In this document: positions 18,001 through 26,091 of the stretch, piece after piece
Numbering within the stretch: the first letter of the stretch is position 1
Layout: each line of letters starts with the position of its first letter
Source: UBA1672 sp033851915
Lineage (GTDB): Bacteria; Pseudomonadota; Alphaproteobacteria; Micavibrionales; Micavibrionaceae
Reading direction: 5' to 3'
Assembly (NCBI GenBank): GCA_033851915.1
Contig: JAWSVM010000003.1
Span: 62,001-126,000, forward strand
Length of the DNA: 64,000 nucleotides
Notes under the pieces: generated by a model
The model's input: the letters and a program-made list of their open reading frames with translations, nothing else
The model's database searches: none
Told to the model about the DNA's origin: nothing
Made by a program: the position numbers and the translations under genes

Positions 18001-19789
18001 TGGCAGTAACAATAATAATGGCCAATATGGTGTCGATTTCATCGTTACATTGGCTGATGGAACAACAGTGGCAGGTGAACAACAATTTGCCCCCGGTCAG
18101 ATCGTTGACGGCGAAATTACATTCACATTGAATGCGTCTGACTTTGGCGGTGTTGAAATCTCAAGTATTGCTCTGAACTCCACCAATGGCGGGGATTATA
18201 AAGGCGCATCATTTTTGTTGAATAATGTTGTGGCAACATATGAACATTCATCTGATGTTTGTGATGCCTTTGAATATACATTAACCGATGGAGATGGCGA
18301 CCGTTCCGTTGCGACATTAAAACTTAAAGGCCTTGATCCTGAATTGATCGTTGGTGAGAACGTTGATGATGCCGATACGTCTGATGTGCCGCACCATATT
18401 GGTGGTGAACAGGGCGCAATTATTGGCGGCGCAGTATCAGATATTCTGATTGGCGATGTTGGTGGCGCGTCACTGGAACAACAAACACAAGATTATAACT
18501 TTGTCTTTATTGTCGATGTGTCCGGCTCTATGGGTAGCGCAAATAATGCTAATTCTAAAATCTCACTCTTGAAAGATTCCGTTGAGAAATTGCTGAATGA
18601 TTTTGGCAGCTACCAAAACGGCGAGATTAAAATTCATATAACACCCTTTGCATCGGATGTGAAGCCAAGCGGCACGTTCACGGTAACGGATATAGATGGT
18701 TTAAATGATGCGCTGGGTTATCTTGAAACCTTAACGGGCAGTGGCTATACGAACTACGAGTCTCCGCTGGAAGATGCGAATGATTGGTTGGAAAGCGGCG
18801 AACCATTGAGCGGTGATGCGATTACAACAACGTACTTCATCTCTGACGGGAATCCGAACAGATATGTTAATGCAGATGGAGATATAACCTCCGGCGGTGC
18901 AAGCACAATTATGGCGGAAATTACAGGAGCGGACGGCTCGAATGAGGTATCAACCTTGCAGAATCTAAGTGATAACGTAATTGCAGTTGGTGTGAATGCG
19001 TCGGATTCTGTGATGTCTCGTCTGGATGTAATTGATAGTGACGGCGATGCGATTAATATTGATGATCCATCTGATTTGTCCGTGGTATTCGAAGGTACAA
19101 GCCCGCTGAATAATCTGGCTTCTGTTGGTGACGATGTTATTGAGGGCGGCGATGGCGATGATATTATCTTTGGTGACAGTGTGAATACAGATGCGCTGGC
19201 TGATGACCATGATGGTATTGATGTTGCAGACGGCAGCGGTTGGGAAGTCTTTGACCGTCTTGAAAACGCCGAGAGTTCAACCGACCCTGATTGGTCACGT
19301 GATGACACGATTGAATATATTGAAAATAACCTTGATGAATTAGCCGCCGAAAGCACGGATAGTGCCGGTGATGGTCGCCAAGGCGGCGATGATACGCTGA
19401 TCGGTGGCGCTGGTAATGACGTGATTTACGGTCAAGAAGGCAATGATGTGCTTTATGGCGGTGCTGGTGATGATATATTGATCGGTGGCTCGGGCGCAGA
19501 TACCTTCATGATGGAGGCCATTGGCCAAGGCGTTGATGTTATTCGTGACTTTAGCGCAGATGAGGGTGATGTTCTTGACCTTGCCGGCTTGATACAAAAC
19601 TACGATTCAACCCAACAAGCGATCGATGACTTTGTCTTCACTCGTGAAGTGAATGGCGGAACGATTCTGTCTGTTGATGCCAGCGGATCTGGTGACGCCT
19701 CGAACGCTGTTGATCTTGTGGCGCTGGAAGGCCTGCAAAACATGGATCTTCAGGCTCTAATCGAAAGCGGCAATATCAATGTATTTTAG
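15068..19789 (+). CDS. Giant type I-secreted adhesin with VCBS-like repeats, VWA domain and RTX calcium repeats, 1573 aa
   Basis: No N-terminal signal peptide is present and the chain is very acidic, as in type I secretion substrates. Residues 1-390 are a Ser/Asp-rich leader with a short Gly-rich stretch near 340. Three T1SS-143/VCBS-like repeats of about 135 residues follow, bounded by LDDAP or LDDGP at about 398, 537, 672 and 807, each carrying a D(E)TD start and FGVxATDxDGD end. A further cadherin/VCBS-like part runs to about 1100. A VWA domain at about 1142-1335 has the MIDAS motif VDVSGSM. RTX nonapeptides (GGxGxD type) lie at about 1353-1362 and 1440-1478. The last 90 residues (DVIRDFSADEGDVLDLAGL, ending NINVF) match the VC_A0849-type secretion target. 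A role in calcium-dependent adhesion or biofilm is inferred. The dedicated T1SS is not in this window. Confidence 0.9.
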   Translation: MSFDNEILGNSAQGDNDTHSSNVETLNTSLSNGVELASTVIDPQSVFNVQDNAQDNTISNVEISEDGSVSLSFSADDIQDMSLNSDGSLVIKFSQGEGSNTLSIQNFEDIANGPGCFKLSDGSEIDTQALYTELCDDMGLCTVERPEAGDTLDVALEGDKQYDLKFDIEESSEIAQTGDDLAQELTLTFDDGAQIKFQTAQDLVENGMNSEHDGLSEAGTSDFLSALDVIQELSARMEVLEQEVANSQGDNPDAIQELASLEGDLAMQLSNLEPASSDDMPSSEADSTVTSVHDSTYALMGQAEGNDVTPALASEDQESTDMAALAEQLAEVAPAAGDSGSGGSASGGGYGYQSSFDARGVIALDDVGAIGPTQLQYGIEFNQDDVRPDDETGETSVTPLDDAPEILGTAKILDETDGFSLSDSGTLDFDFGNDGGGAISTNDSFSSSGSLTGGALSSGGSAIVVVATSTGYVGTANGQTVFTFTIDPQTGDYTYNQVLPFDHADGSDANDAIMLEFGIQIADSDGDTAETTVSITVLDDAPISIDADALSVDETDLSAGASATGQVNVDFGNDGAGTITGNGVSVATGLTSGGDAVSVTYDSATNTYTGSANGQSVFTMVIDNDGSYEFILTGTLDHPDTSDNNDVLSLQFGVIATDGDGDAIETMVQVDVLDDGPICVVPQIAVVDETDLAPDTSVSGQLAAHFGQDGIGGFSANGNGPSQSLTSNGDAVSISFDPATNTYTGTAGAETIFTLSVASDGSYNFVLSGTLDHPNTSDPNDVINLKFGVTATDFDGDSVDGTLTIQVLDDGPQANDDCVSFDTSQNSVDGNVVDNDNLSQDQANTVTQVSFEGNAVDVPDVGTVSIDGEFGTLVLAADGSYTYTLFDNAGSSSSTSSLDPVAADVAGLQSSLTKDGITIEVANVGNYDLSWVDTSDGSGLGIDNLDSGDSPKVWPKGETFDISFDQDADSVTLTIAEIGSNNNNGQYGVDFIVTLADGTTVAGEQQFAPGQIVDGEITFTLNASDFGGVEISSIALNSTNGGDYKGASFLLNNVVATYEHSSDVCDAFEYTLTDGDGDRSVATLKLKGLDPELIVGENVDDADTSDVPHHIGGEQGAIIGGAVSDILIGDVGGASLEQQTQDYNFVFIVDVSGSMGSANNANSKISLLKDSVEKLLNDFGSYQNGEIKIHITPFASDVKPSGTFTVTDIDGLNDALGYLETLTGSGYTNYESPLEDANDWLESGEPLSGDAITTTYFISDGNPNRYVNADGDITSGGASTIMAEITGADGSNEVSTLQNLSDNVIAVGVNASDSVMSRLDVIDSDGDAINIDDPSDLSVVFEGTSPLNNLASVGDDVIEGGDGDDIIFGDSVNTDALADDHDGIDVADGSGWEVFDRLENAESSTDPDWSRDDTIEYIENNLDELAAESTDSAGDGRQGGDDTLIGGAGNDVIYGQEGNDVLYGGAGDDILIGGSGADTFMMEAIGQGVDVIRDFSADEGDVLDLAGLIQNYDSTQQAIDDFVFTREVNGGTILSVDASGSGDASNAVDLVALEGLQNMDLQALIESGNINVF

Positions 19790-19815
19790 AGTATAGCTCT
19801 GATTGCAGGGTTTAT

Positions 19816-19844
19816 TTGATCTCTTGTAAAAACGCTCCTATAAT
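19816..19844 (+). promoter_or_regulatory. Predicted sigma-70 promoter of the peroxiredoxin-like gene
   Basis: TTGATC (19816-19821), a 17-base spacer and a perfect TATAAT (19839-19844) lie 34 bases upstream of the ATG at 19878. The -10 sits in the loop of the adhesin terminator. Confidence 0.7.
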
Positions 19845-19860
19845 GATGGCTCGCGTTTTT
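19828..19860 (+). terminator. Terminator of the adhesin gene
   Basis: An 8-bp perfect stem (AAAAACGC 19828-19835 with GCGTTTTT 19853-19860) with a 17-base loop ends in a T run, 39 bases after the adhesin stop. Confidence 0.65.
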
Positions 19861-19877
19861 ATATAGGGGAGTTCCGC

Positions 19878-20591
19878 ATGTCTAAAATTAAAATCTTAAT
19901 GTTTATGGTGGTTATGAGTGTTGCAGGGCTATCTGCATCTTATGCTTTGGCCGATGACAATGAAGCGATGTTCACCAAAATGCCGCCCATTGATTCTGGT
20001 CACACCAGTATGATAACGGTTGGCAAAAAAGCGCCTGATTTTATTCTGCCCAATGCGGATGGTGTAACACATACATTGCGTACGATCCTTGAAAGCGGGC
20101 CGGTTATTTTGACCTTCTATCGCGGCGGATGGTGTCCGGTTTGTAATGATCAGCTTTATGCCTATCAGGAAATTTTGCCTGAATTCGAAGAACTGGGCGC
20201 ACAGCTTGTTGCGGTGACACCTGAAACACCCAGCAGTGTGCAAGATACGGCAACAAAAAATGCTATTACCTTTGAAGTGTTGAGTGATGCGGGAAATAAA
20301 ATTGCTCGTGAATATGATCTGATTTGGGAAGTGCCGGAAGAAAAGCGTGAAGGTTTTTCAACATGGTTAAAGACCGAGACCGGAAAAACGTTGGCGGAGT
20401 TTAACGGCATTGATAATTATGAGCTGCCCATTCCTGCAACATTTGTAATCGCGCAAGATGGCACGGTTGTGTATGTGTTCCGTGATGAAGATTACAGACA
20501 GCGCGCAAAAAATGAAGATATTATCAAAGCTTTAGAAAATCTGGATGCGCATGCACCAAAGCCTAAAATGCTTTGGGCCAAGCCTGAATAA
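19878..20591 (+). CDS. Periplasmic peroxiredoxin-like (AhpC/TSA, thioredoxin-fold) protein, 237 aa
   Basis: A signal peptide (residues 1-25, ending SYALA) targets the product to the periplasm. The mature part has the AhpC/TSA fold: VGKKAPDFILPNADG, then RGGWCPVC with the active Cys pair near residues 83-86, then LVAVTPETP and PIPATFVIAQDGTVVYVF. The GGWCPVC motif and about 180-residue domain match the peroxiredoxin-like family rather than classical AhpC. It probably reduces peroxides or organic hydroperoxides in the envelope. It has its own promoter and converges on mtnP with only 18 bases between stops. Confidence 0.85.
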   Translation: MSKIKILMFMVVMSVAGLSASYALADDNEAMFTKMPPIDSGHTSMITVGKKAPDFILPNADGVTHTLRTILESGPVILTFYRGGWCPVCNDQLYAYQEILPEFEELGAQLVAVTPETPSSVQDTATKNAITFEVLSDAGNKIAREYDLIWEVPEEKREGFSTWLKTETGKTLAEFNGIDNYELPIPATFVIAQDGTVVYVFRDEDYRQRAKNEDIIKALENLDAHAPKPKMLWAKPE

Positions 20592-20609
20592 AACCCTTGC
20601 TTAGAAAGC

Positions 20610-21458
20610 TTAGCGACGTAAAACGCTAAGCCACTCTTTCTGCGCGTCGTTCAACCGTTCATCCGGTGTCATAACCGCGCCGTTTAAGGCGGTGCGGATA
20701 TTGTCCGGTGTCTCTGAAATCCCGTTCTCCAGCACTTTCAAAATCAGTTGTTTAATCTTGCCTATATTCTCGAAATACACGGCAAAGACGGCTTCAACAC
20801 TGACATGCTCGTCAGGGTCTTCGCGCCAGCAATCATAATCTGTGGCGATGGCGAGGGTGACGTAACCCATCTGCGCTTCACGTGCTAGAAATGCTTCGGG
20901 GACGTTGGTCATACCAACAATGTCACAGCCTGCTGCGCCGCGTAGGAAATTACTCTCGGCCTTTGTGCCAAGGCGCGGGCCTTCAACGCAGGCATATGTT
21001 TTGTCTGAATGCAGCTTAAGGTCAGTCTCCTTCGCTGCTTTTAATATATCAGCGGCCAAAGCAGGGCAGGTTGGCGCTGCCGTTGAGATATGCGCCGTTA
21101 CGCCGCCACCAAAGAATGATGCCTCACGCTTGCCGCGTGTATGGTCGAAATATTGTGAGGCGAGTGCCAGATCACCCGGTGCGATTTCCTCTTGCAAAGA
21201 TCCGGAAGCAGAGATGCTTAAAACCGTTGTTGCGCCTAGTTTTTTCAGAGCATAAATATTGGCGCGATAATTAACCTCGGAGGGAAGGAATTCGTGATTA
21301 CGCCCATGACGCGGCAAAAACAGAACGGAAGAGCCAAAGGCTTTACCTTCGATAATCGGGGCGGATGGCTTGCCAAAGGGCGTGTCGATATCATGTTCTG
21401 CCACAACATCCAGTTCATCCAATGCATACAGGCCGGAGCCACCAATAATCGCGAGCAT
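20610..21458 (-). CDS. mtnP: S-methyl-5'-thioadenosine phosphorylase
   Basis: The enzyme cleaves methylthioadenosine with phosphate to adenine and methylthioribose-1-phosphate in methionine salvage. It begins with LAIIGGSGLY (phosphate-binding Gly-rich start), followed by PRHGRNHEFLPSEVNYRANI, ASGSLQEEI, CVEGPRLGTKAES, DIVGMTNVPEA and the adenine-binding ATDYDCW. This combination is typical of MTAP rather than purine nucleoside phosphorylase. Length 282 is normal. No other salvage gene is adjacent. Confidence 0.94.
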   Translation of the reverse strand: MLAIIGGSGLYALDELDVVAEHDIDTPFGKPSAPIIEGKAFGSSVLFLPRHGRNHEFLPSEVNYRANIYALKKLGATTVLSISASGSLQEEIAPGDLALASQYFDHTRGKREASFFGGGVTAHISTAAPTCPALAADILKAAKETDLKLHSDKTYACVEGPRLGTKAESNFLRGAAGCDIVGMTNVPEAFLAREAQMGYVTLAIATDYDCWREDPDEHVSVEAVFAVYFENIGKIKQLILKVLENGISETPDNIRTALNGAVMTPDERLNDAQKEWLSVLRR

Positions 21459-21571
21459 AATTGTATCTTTCCCTATAAATAATATCGTCCCCTAGATGTA
21501 TCGTTTAATAGATAGGAAGAAAAGAGGGGGAGGTTATCTTTTCGCCATTTCTTTCATGCGCTGATCGTGTT

Positions 21572-24500
21572 TTAGCCCAATATGGTATGGAGCAGCTCTT
21601 CAAATATTGGTTTTATATCTTCAATAATGACATTAATGGATGCAACAAAGGCGAGAACAGGGGTTAAGAACTCTGCAAACGTAAAGACCAAGACCAAGAG
21701 ACACGCCAAGACACAGATTAAAATCAACATAAATTTAGAGCCCATGAATTGTATCATCGGAAGAACCCATTTTGCGAATATCAGTTTTATATCCTCAATA
21801 ATCATGTACAGGGATGGAATAAGGATTAACGTTAAAAATGTTGCAAATACAATGCCATAGCCCAATGATATTGCCATTGGAATCAAAAACCGTGCCTGAC
21901 GCGATGTTTCAAACATCATCGGGGCAAGCCCAACAAAGGTGGTCAAGGTGGTCAGGATAATAGGGCGGAAACGCTGGGTTGCGGCCATCACTACGGCGGC
22001 AAATTTATCATGTCCTTCTTTGTGCCGCCTATTCGATAAATCAATCAGAATCAGGGAGTCATTTATCACAACCCCCGCCAGTGCAATAATGCCAAACATG
22101 CTGACGATGCTCATCGGGAAACCCATGATGTAATGCCCGATGATTGCGCCAACCATGCTGAACGGGATGGCAATCATAATCATTATGGGCTGGCTATAGC
22201 TGGAAAACAGAACCGCGAGTATGGCGTACATAACAAACAACACGCCGAACATGCCCATAAACAGGCTTTTCAGGCTGTCGCGCATATCAGCTTGTTCGCC
22301 TTCAAAGGAGAATGTTAGCCCCGGATAGCGCTTTTGTAAGGCAGGCAAGGTGTCATTGGTAATTGCATTGATAATGAGATTTGTCTCTGAGGGGGGATTC
22401 ACATCGGATTTAACAGTAATTACCCGCCGACTATTCCTACGGTTAATGGTGGTGTAGGCGCGACCTTCTTTCATCCTCACAACATCACTCAGTAAAATAT
22501 CCGCGCCGTTCGGTGCTTTTATCATCATATTTTTCATGAAATAGGAGGAGTTACGCTCTTCCTCCGGTGACATGACAAGAACACGTACTTCGTTGCGTCC
22601 ACGTTGCTGTTTCAAGGCTTCGCTGCCGTAGAATGCACCGCGCACTTGCCGTCCGATTTCTAATGGCGTTAGGCCAAGCGTATAGCCAAGGTCGGTGACG
22701 GTAAAGTCGAATTGCCTTTTCCCTTGCGCCGATCCGTCATTGATATCCTGTGCGCTTGGGAAGTCTTTGAGTGATAAGGCAAGCGATGTTGCGGCCTCTT
22801 GCAAAATCTCGGTGTCATGATGGCTGAGTTCAACTGTTAAAGCCGCGCCATCCCCCGGGCCACCACGGCTTGATGAAAATGTGATGGATTCAAGACCAAG
22901 GATTGTCCCTGTTGTTTTACGCCATAGTTCGGTGAAGGCTTTCGTGCTGATGGGCCGTGTATCGACATCAGTAAGGAATGCTTGGACTTGCACGACGTTA
23001 CTATTGATGTGTGAATAAACCCCGAAGGAGAGCTGCTCGCCTCCATTGCCCTTGATAATGTTTTTTGCCGCATCAATGACCTGTTTTTCCACAGCGCGGA
23101 CATCTTTTTCAGGCGCACCAACCTTAAGGGTTGCCTCGGTATAGGAAAAATCGGACTCAACACGCGGGAACATTTGCATGCCTAAATGTCCGCCCATAAC
23201 AAAACCGCCCATGCCAATCAGCACCAACAGGAACAGTGACAAGGAAACATAGCGCAGAGAAATGGATTTAATCAGGAAGGGCGCATACGTGTTTTGAACA
23301 AAGGAATCAAACCTGCGATTAAACCCTTTCTGGAAATTTATAATTTTCAGTAAAGGCCTATTTTTAATATTCTTGGCCTGCTTAAAAGTTAAATGCGCAG
23401 GCAGAATAAACAGGCTTTCAATCAAGGATAAAAAGAACGTTGATATCACAATGACGGGAACGATGCTGAAGATTTTCCCCATAAATCCGGGCATGAATAA
23501 CATGGGCGTAAATGCAATAATATTGGTCAGAACACTGACAAATACAGGAATTGCCATCTCGCGCGCGCCTTCGACGGAGGCATGCAGAGGCTTTATGCCT
23601 TGTTCGCGTTTGTGATAGATGTTCTCGCCAACAACCACCGCGTCATCAACCACAATCCCCAGTGCAATGATAAAGGCAAACATCGACACCATGTTGATTG
23701 AAAAACCATCGGTCATGGGCAGTAAAAGAAACGCGCCCATATAGGAAATCGGAATCCCCATACTGACCCAAAAGGCAAGGCGAATATCAAGGAACAGTGC
23801 CAAGAAGATCACAACAAGAATAAGGCCGAGCAGCCCGTTCCTCATAAGAAGATTGGCACGTTGTTGGAATACGATTGATTCATCTTGAATGACAACCAGT
23901 TTCAAATCACCGGGAAAATGATTGTTTAGTGTTGCTATCTGATGTCTGACTGCCGATGAAATGCCTGTTGGTGTTTGGCTGCCAACACTGCGCACCGCCA
24001 TTAAAATGGCAGGTTTATCATTAAAGCTGGAATATTTACTGGATGTATCAAAACCATCGCTGATTGTGGCAATGTCACCCAGATAGACGATGCTGCCATT
24101 CTCTGTTTTGATAATCGGGATATCTTTAAAATCCGTGGCGTAATTGCGGCGTTCCGTCATGCGGACAAGGATTTCTCCGGCAGCAGTTTTAAGTGCGCCG
24201 CCGCCAATCTCTATAGCTGTTCTTGAAACGATTTGGGCAATATCAGGAATATTCAGACCGTGACGCCGCAGATTTTCCTGCGATATTTCAATATGGATTT
24301 CATAGTCACGCACATTGGATAGCTCAACAATACCGATATCGGGGTCTTGCTCTAATTGTGCTTGAATACTCTCTGCTGTTTGTCTTAAGACCGTGTCATC
24401 TGTTGTTCCATATAAGACCAGCTCCATAACTTTTTGTTTATCTGTCAGGACGGAAACGGTTAAATCTTCCGCATCGACGGGGAAGGTGCTGACTTGGTCA

Positions 24501-24874
24501 ATCGCGGTTTTAATGTCCTGAAAGATTTGCATCATATCATCGGCGTTATGCAGAACCGCATAAACATGACCTGCGCCTTCAAAGGCAGATGATTTTATAT
24601 TCTTGATGCCATCAACGTCTTTGATTGCTTCCTCAACGGCCAGAATAATGCCTTGTTCCACTTCTTCAGGGCTGGCCCCTGGATAGGCCATTTGGATGAG
24701 AACGGCGTCAAAGTCAAATTGCGGGAAGACTTCCTTTTTGCTGTTCACCAGAAATAAAAGGCCACCCAAAAGCAAAACCAGCATCAGAAGATTAGCTGCA
24801 ACAGGGTGCGCCGCCATATAGGCAATCGGACCCGGCGTTATATCTTTGAGTTCGTCTTCGTCAAAATGCCCCAT
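21572..24874 (-). CDS. RND multidrug efflux permease (AcrB/MdtBC type) with unusual C-terminal extension, 1100 aa
   Basis: A proton-driven inner-membrane trimeric pump. TM1 (about 28-45, NLLMLVLLLGGLLFLV) is followed by a large periplasmic domain, then TM2-6, including the proton-relay segment IALGIVVDDAVVVGEN, a second porter domain, and TM7-12 (FGIIALAGVVINDSLILID). The canonical C-terminus (LTLILIPSLYMIIEDI) is followed by about 70 extra residues with two further hydrophobic stretches and a second copy of the IIEDIKxIF motif. It is the last gene of a three-gene operon, 5 bases after the adaptor stop. Substrate is unknown. The permease assignment is firm. Confidence 0.93.
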   Translation of the reverse strand: MGHFDEDELKDITPGPIAYMAAHPVAANLLMLVLLLGGLLFLVNSKKEVFPQFDFDAVLIQMAYPGASPEEVEQGIILAVEEAIKDVDGIKNIKSSAFEGAGHVYAVLHNADDMMQIFQDIKTAIDQVSTFPVDAEDLTVSVLTDKQKVMELVLYGTTDDTVLRQTAESIQAQLEQDPDIGIVELSNVRDYEIHIEISQENLRRHGLNIPDIAQIVSRTAIEIGGGALKTAAGEILVRMTERRNYATDFKDIPIIKTENGSIVYLGDIATISDGFDTSSKYSSFNDKPAILMAVRSVGSQTPTGISSAVRHQIATLNNHFPGDLKLVVIQDESIVFQQRANLLMRNGLLGLILVVIFLALFLDIRLAFWVSMGIPISYMGAFLLLPMTDGFSINMVSMFAFIIALGIVVDDAVVVGENIYHKREQGIKPLHASVEGAREMAIPVFVSVLTNIIAFTPMLFMPGFMGKIFSIVPVIVISTFFLSLIESLFILPAHLTFKQAKNIKNRPLLKIINFQKGFNRRFDSFVQNTYAPFLIKSISLRYVSLSLFLLVLIGMGGFVMGGHLGMQMFPRVESDFSYTEATLKVGAPEKDVRAVEKQVIDAAKNIIKGNGGEQLSFGVYSHINSNVVQVQAFLTDVDTRPISTKAFTELWRKTTGTILGLESITFSSSRGGPGDGAALTVELSHHDTEILQEAATSLALSLKDFPSAQDINDGSAQGKRQFDFTVTDLGYTLGLTPLEIGRQVRGAFYGSEALKQQRGRNEVRVLVMSPEEERNSSYFMKNMMIKAPNGADILLSDVVRMKEGRAYTTINRRNSRRVITVKSDVNPPSETNLIINAITNDTLPALQKRYPGLTFSFEGEQADMRDSLKSLFMGMFGVLFVMYAILAVLFSSYSQPIMIMIAIPFSMVGAIIGHYIMGFPMSIVSMFGIIALAGVVINDSLILIDLSNRRHKEGHDKFAAVVMAATQRFRPIILTTLTTFVGLAPMMFETSRQARFLIPMAISLGYGIVFATFLTLILIPSLYMIIEDIKLIFAKWVLPMIQFMGSKFMLILICVLACLLVLVFTFAEFLTPVLAFVASINVIIEDIKPIFEELLHTILG

Positions 24875-24879
24875 TATCG

Positions 24880-26091
24880 CTATTCCTGCTCGCTATTTTT
24901 GTTGCTGTCAGGCGCGCTGTAAAGCACGATATCCATGCCGTGGATAGGGGTGATGATGTTCGATGTTATAATGTGATCGCCATTGTTTAGGCCTTTAACA
25001 ACATAGGCATATTGACGATCTGCATATGCAATGATGATTGGCTGTATTATAAGTTTTCCGTTGCGCTCCAGCCACATGGTGTTGTTGTTACGCAAATATG
25101 ATTGCGGAATGCGCGCAGTATTGTTCAGCTTTTTTCCCATCAGGGTTACCGCCACGTAATCGCCCAGGACCATCGGTGATTTAAGAGAACTTGTTTTTTC
25201 CAGCAACAAGGGATCGCGCACCGAGATAATCACTGCGGCAAGATGGCTTTGTTGATTGAGAGAACCTGTGGTTTTTATCAATGTGCCGGTGCGTTCGCCG
25301 CGTCCGCCATCAAGAGTAATGCGCGCGGCGGAGCCTGCTTTTTCACCCTGAGGCAGGATTAACCAGCGTAAATTATGAACCGGAATTTCAGCGTCAATCC
25401 AAAACTCATCGGTGCTGACCAAGGTGGCCAGCGTATCTTGCGGTGAAATAACATTGCCCTGATCTGTCGCACGCATGCTGACCAGCGCATTAAACGGCGC
25501 TTTCAGCGTTGTTCGTGCTAGGTTCAGGTCCGCCAGTGCCAGACTGGCTTTCGCAGACTCTACATTGGCTCTGGCTTGTGCCAATTGAGGCTTACGCAGA
25601 GCAAGATCGCTGTTTGCGAGTTTTCTGCCTGTGCTTTGTTCGATAATCTTCAATTCATCTTTTGCAATGGCCTGCTGCCCAAGCTCCAGCGTTAAGACGG
25701 CTCTGGCTTGACTGAGCGTGGCTTTTTTGACTTTCACGTCAAGGATATAGTCCGATGGATCAATATGCAGAATTTCTTCTTGAGCTTTCAAAAGCCCACC
25801 GGGTAGGAATTCATCAGATACTTTGATGATTTCACCTGATACTCGCGCTTTCAGGGCGGCTTTACGCGCTGCAACCACATGCCCCATGACTTCGATTTTT
25901 ATGGGGTAGGTGCCTAGTGCAACCGGTGTGGTTTTAACAATAATGTCTTGTACTTTTGCGTCGTCTGTTTTCTCTGTGTGCGCTTCATTTTCGATGAAAT
26001 AATAGGCAATCCCGCACGCCGCCGCCAAAATTATAAGGACGAGGATGGTCCTCGCGGCAACGGATAATGTCGAGACATGTTCTTCAGTCAT
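24880..26091 (-). CDS. RND efflux periplasmic adaptor (membrane fusion protein), 403 aa
   Basis: It links the inner-membrane pump to the outer-membrane factor. One N-terminal membrane anchor lies near 12-30 (TILVLIILAAACGIAYYF). The lipoyl/hairpin parts follow: GHVVAARKAALKARVSGEI, a coiled-coil hairpin near 115-200 (ARANVESAKASLALADLNL), then LKAPFNALVSMR, the returning lipoyl half, and beta-barrel and membrane-proximal domains. Length is normal. Its start overlaps the outer-membrane-factor stop by 8 bases, showing translational coupling. Confidence 0.92.
   Translation of the reverse strand: MTEEHVSTLSVAARTILVLIILAAACGIAYYFIENEAHTEKTDDAKVQDIIVKTTPVALGTYPIKIEVMGHVVAARKAALKARVSGEIIKVSDEFLPGGLLKAQEEILHIDPSDYILDVKVKKATLSQARAVLTLELGQQAIAKDELKIIEQSTGRKLANSDLALRKPQLAQARANVESAKASLALADLNLARTTLKAPFNALVSMRATDQGNVISPQDTLATLVSTDEFWIDAEIPVHNLRWLILPQGEKAGSAARITLDGGRGERTGTLIKTTGSLNQQSHLAAVIISVRDPLLLEKTSSLKSPMVLGDYVAVTLMGKKLNNTARIPQSYLRNNNTMWLERNGKLIIQPIIIAYADRQYAYVVKGLNNGDHIITSNIITPIHGMDIVLYSAPDSNKNSEQE

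Noticed and set aside
18754..19356. 200-codon minus-strand ORF in the adhesin gene
   Set aside because: Ser/Pro/Thr-rich complement of Asp/Gly-rich RTX and VWA codons; a typical antisense artefact.
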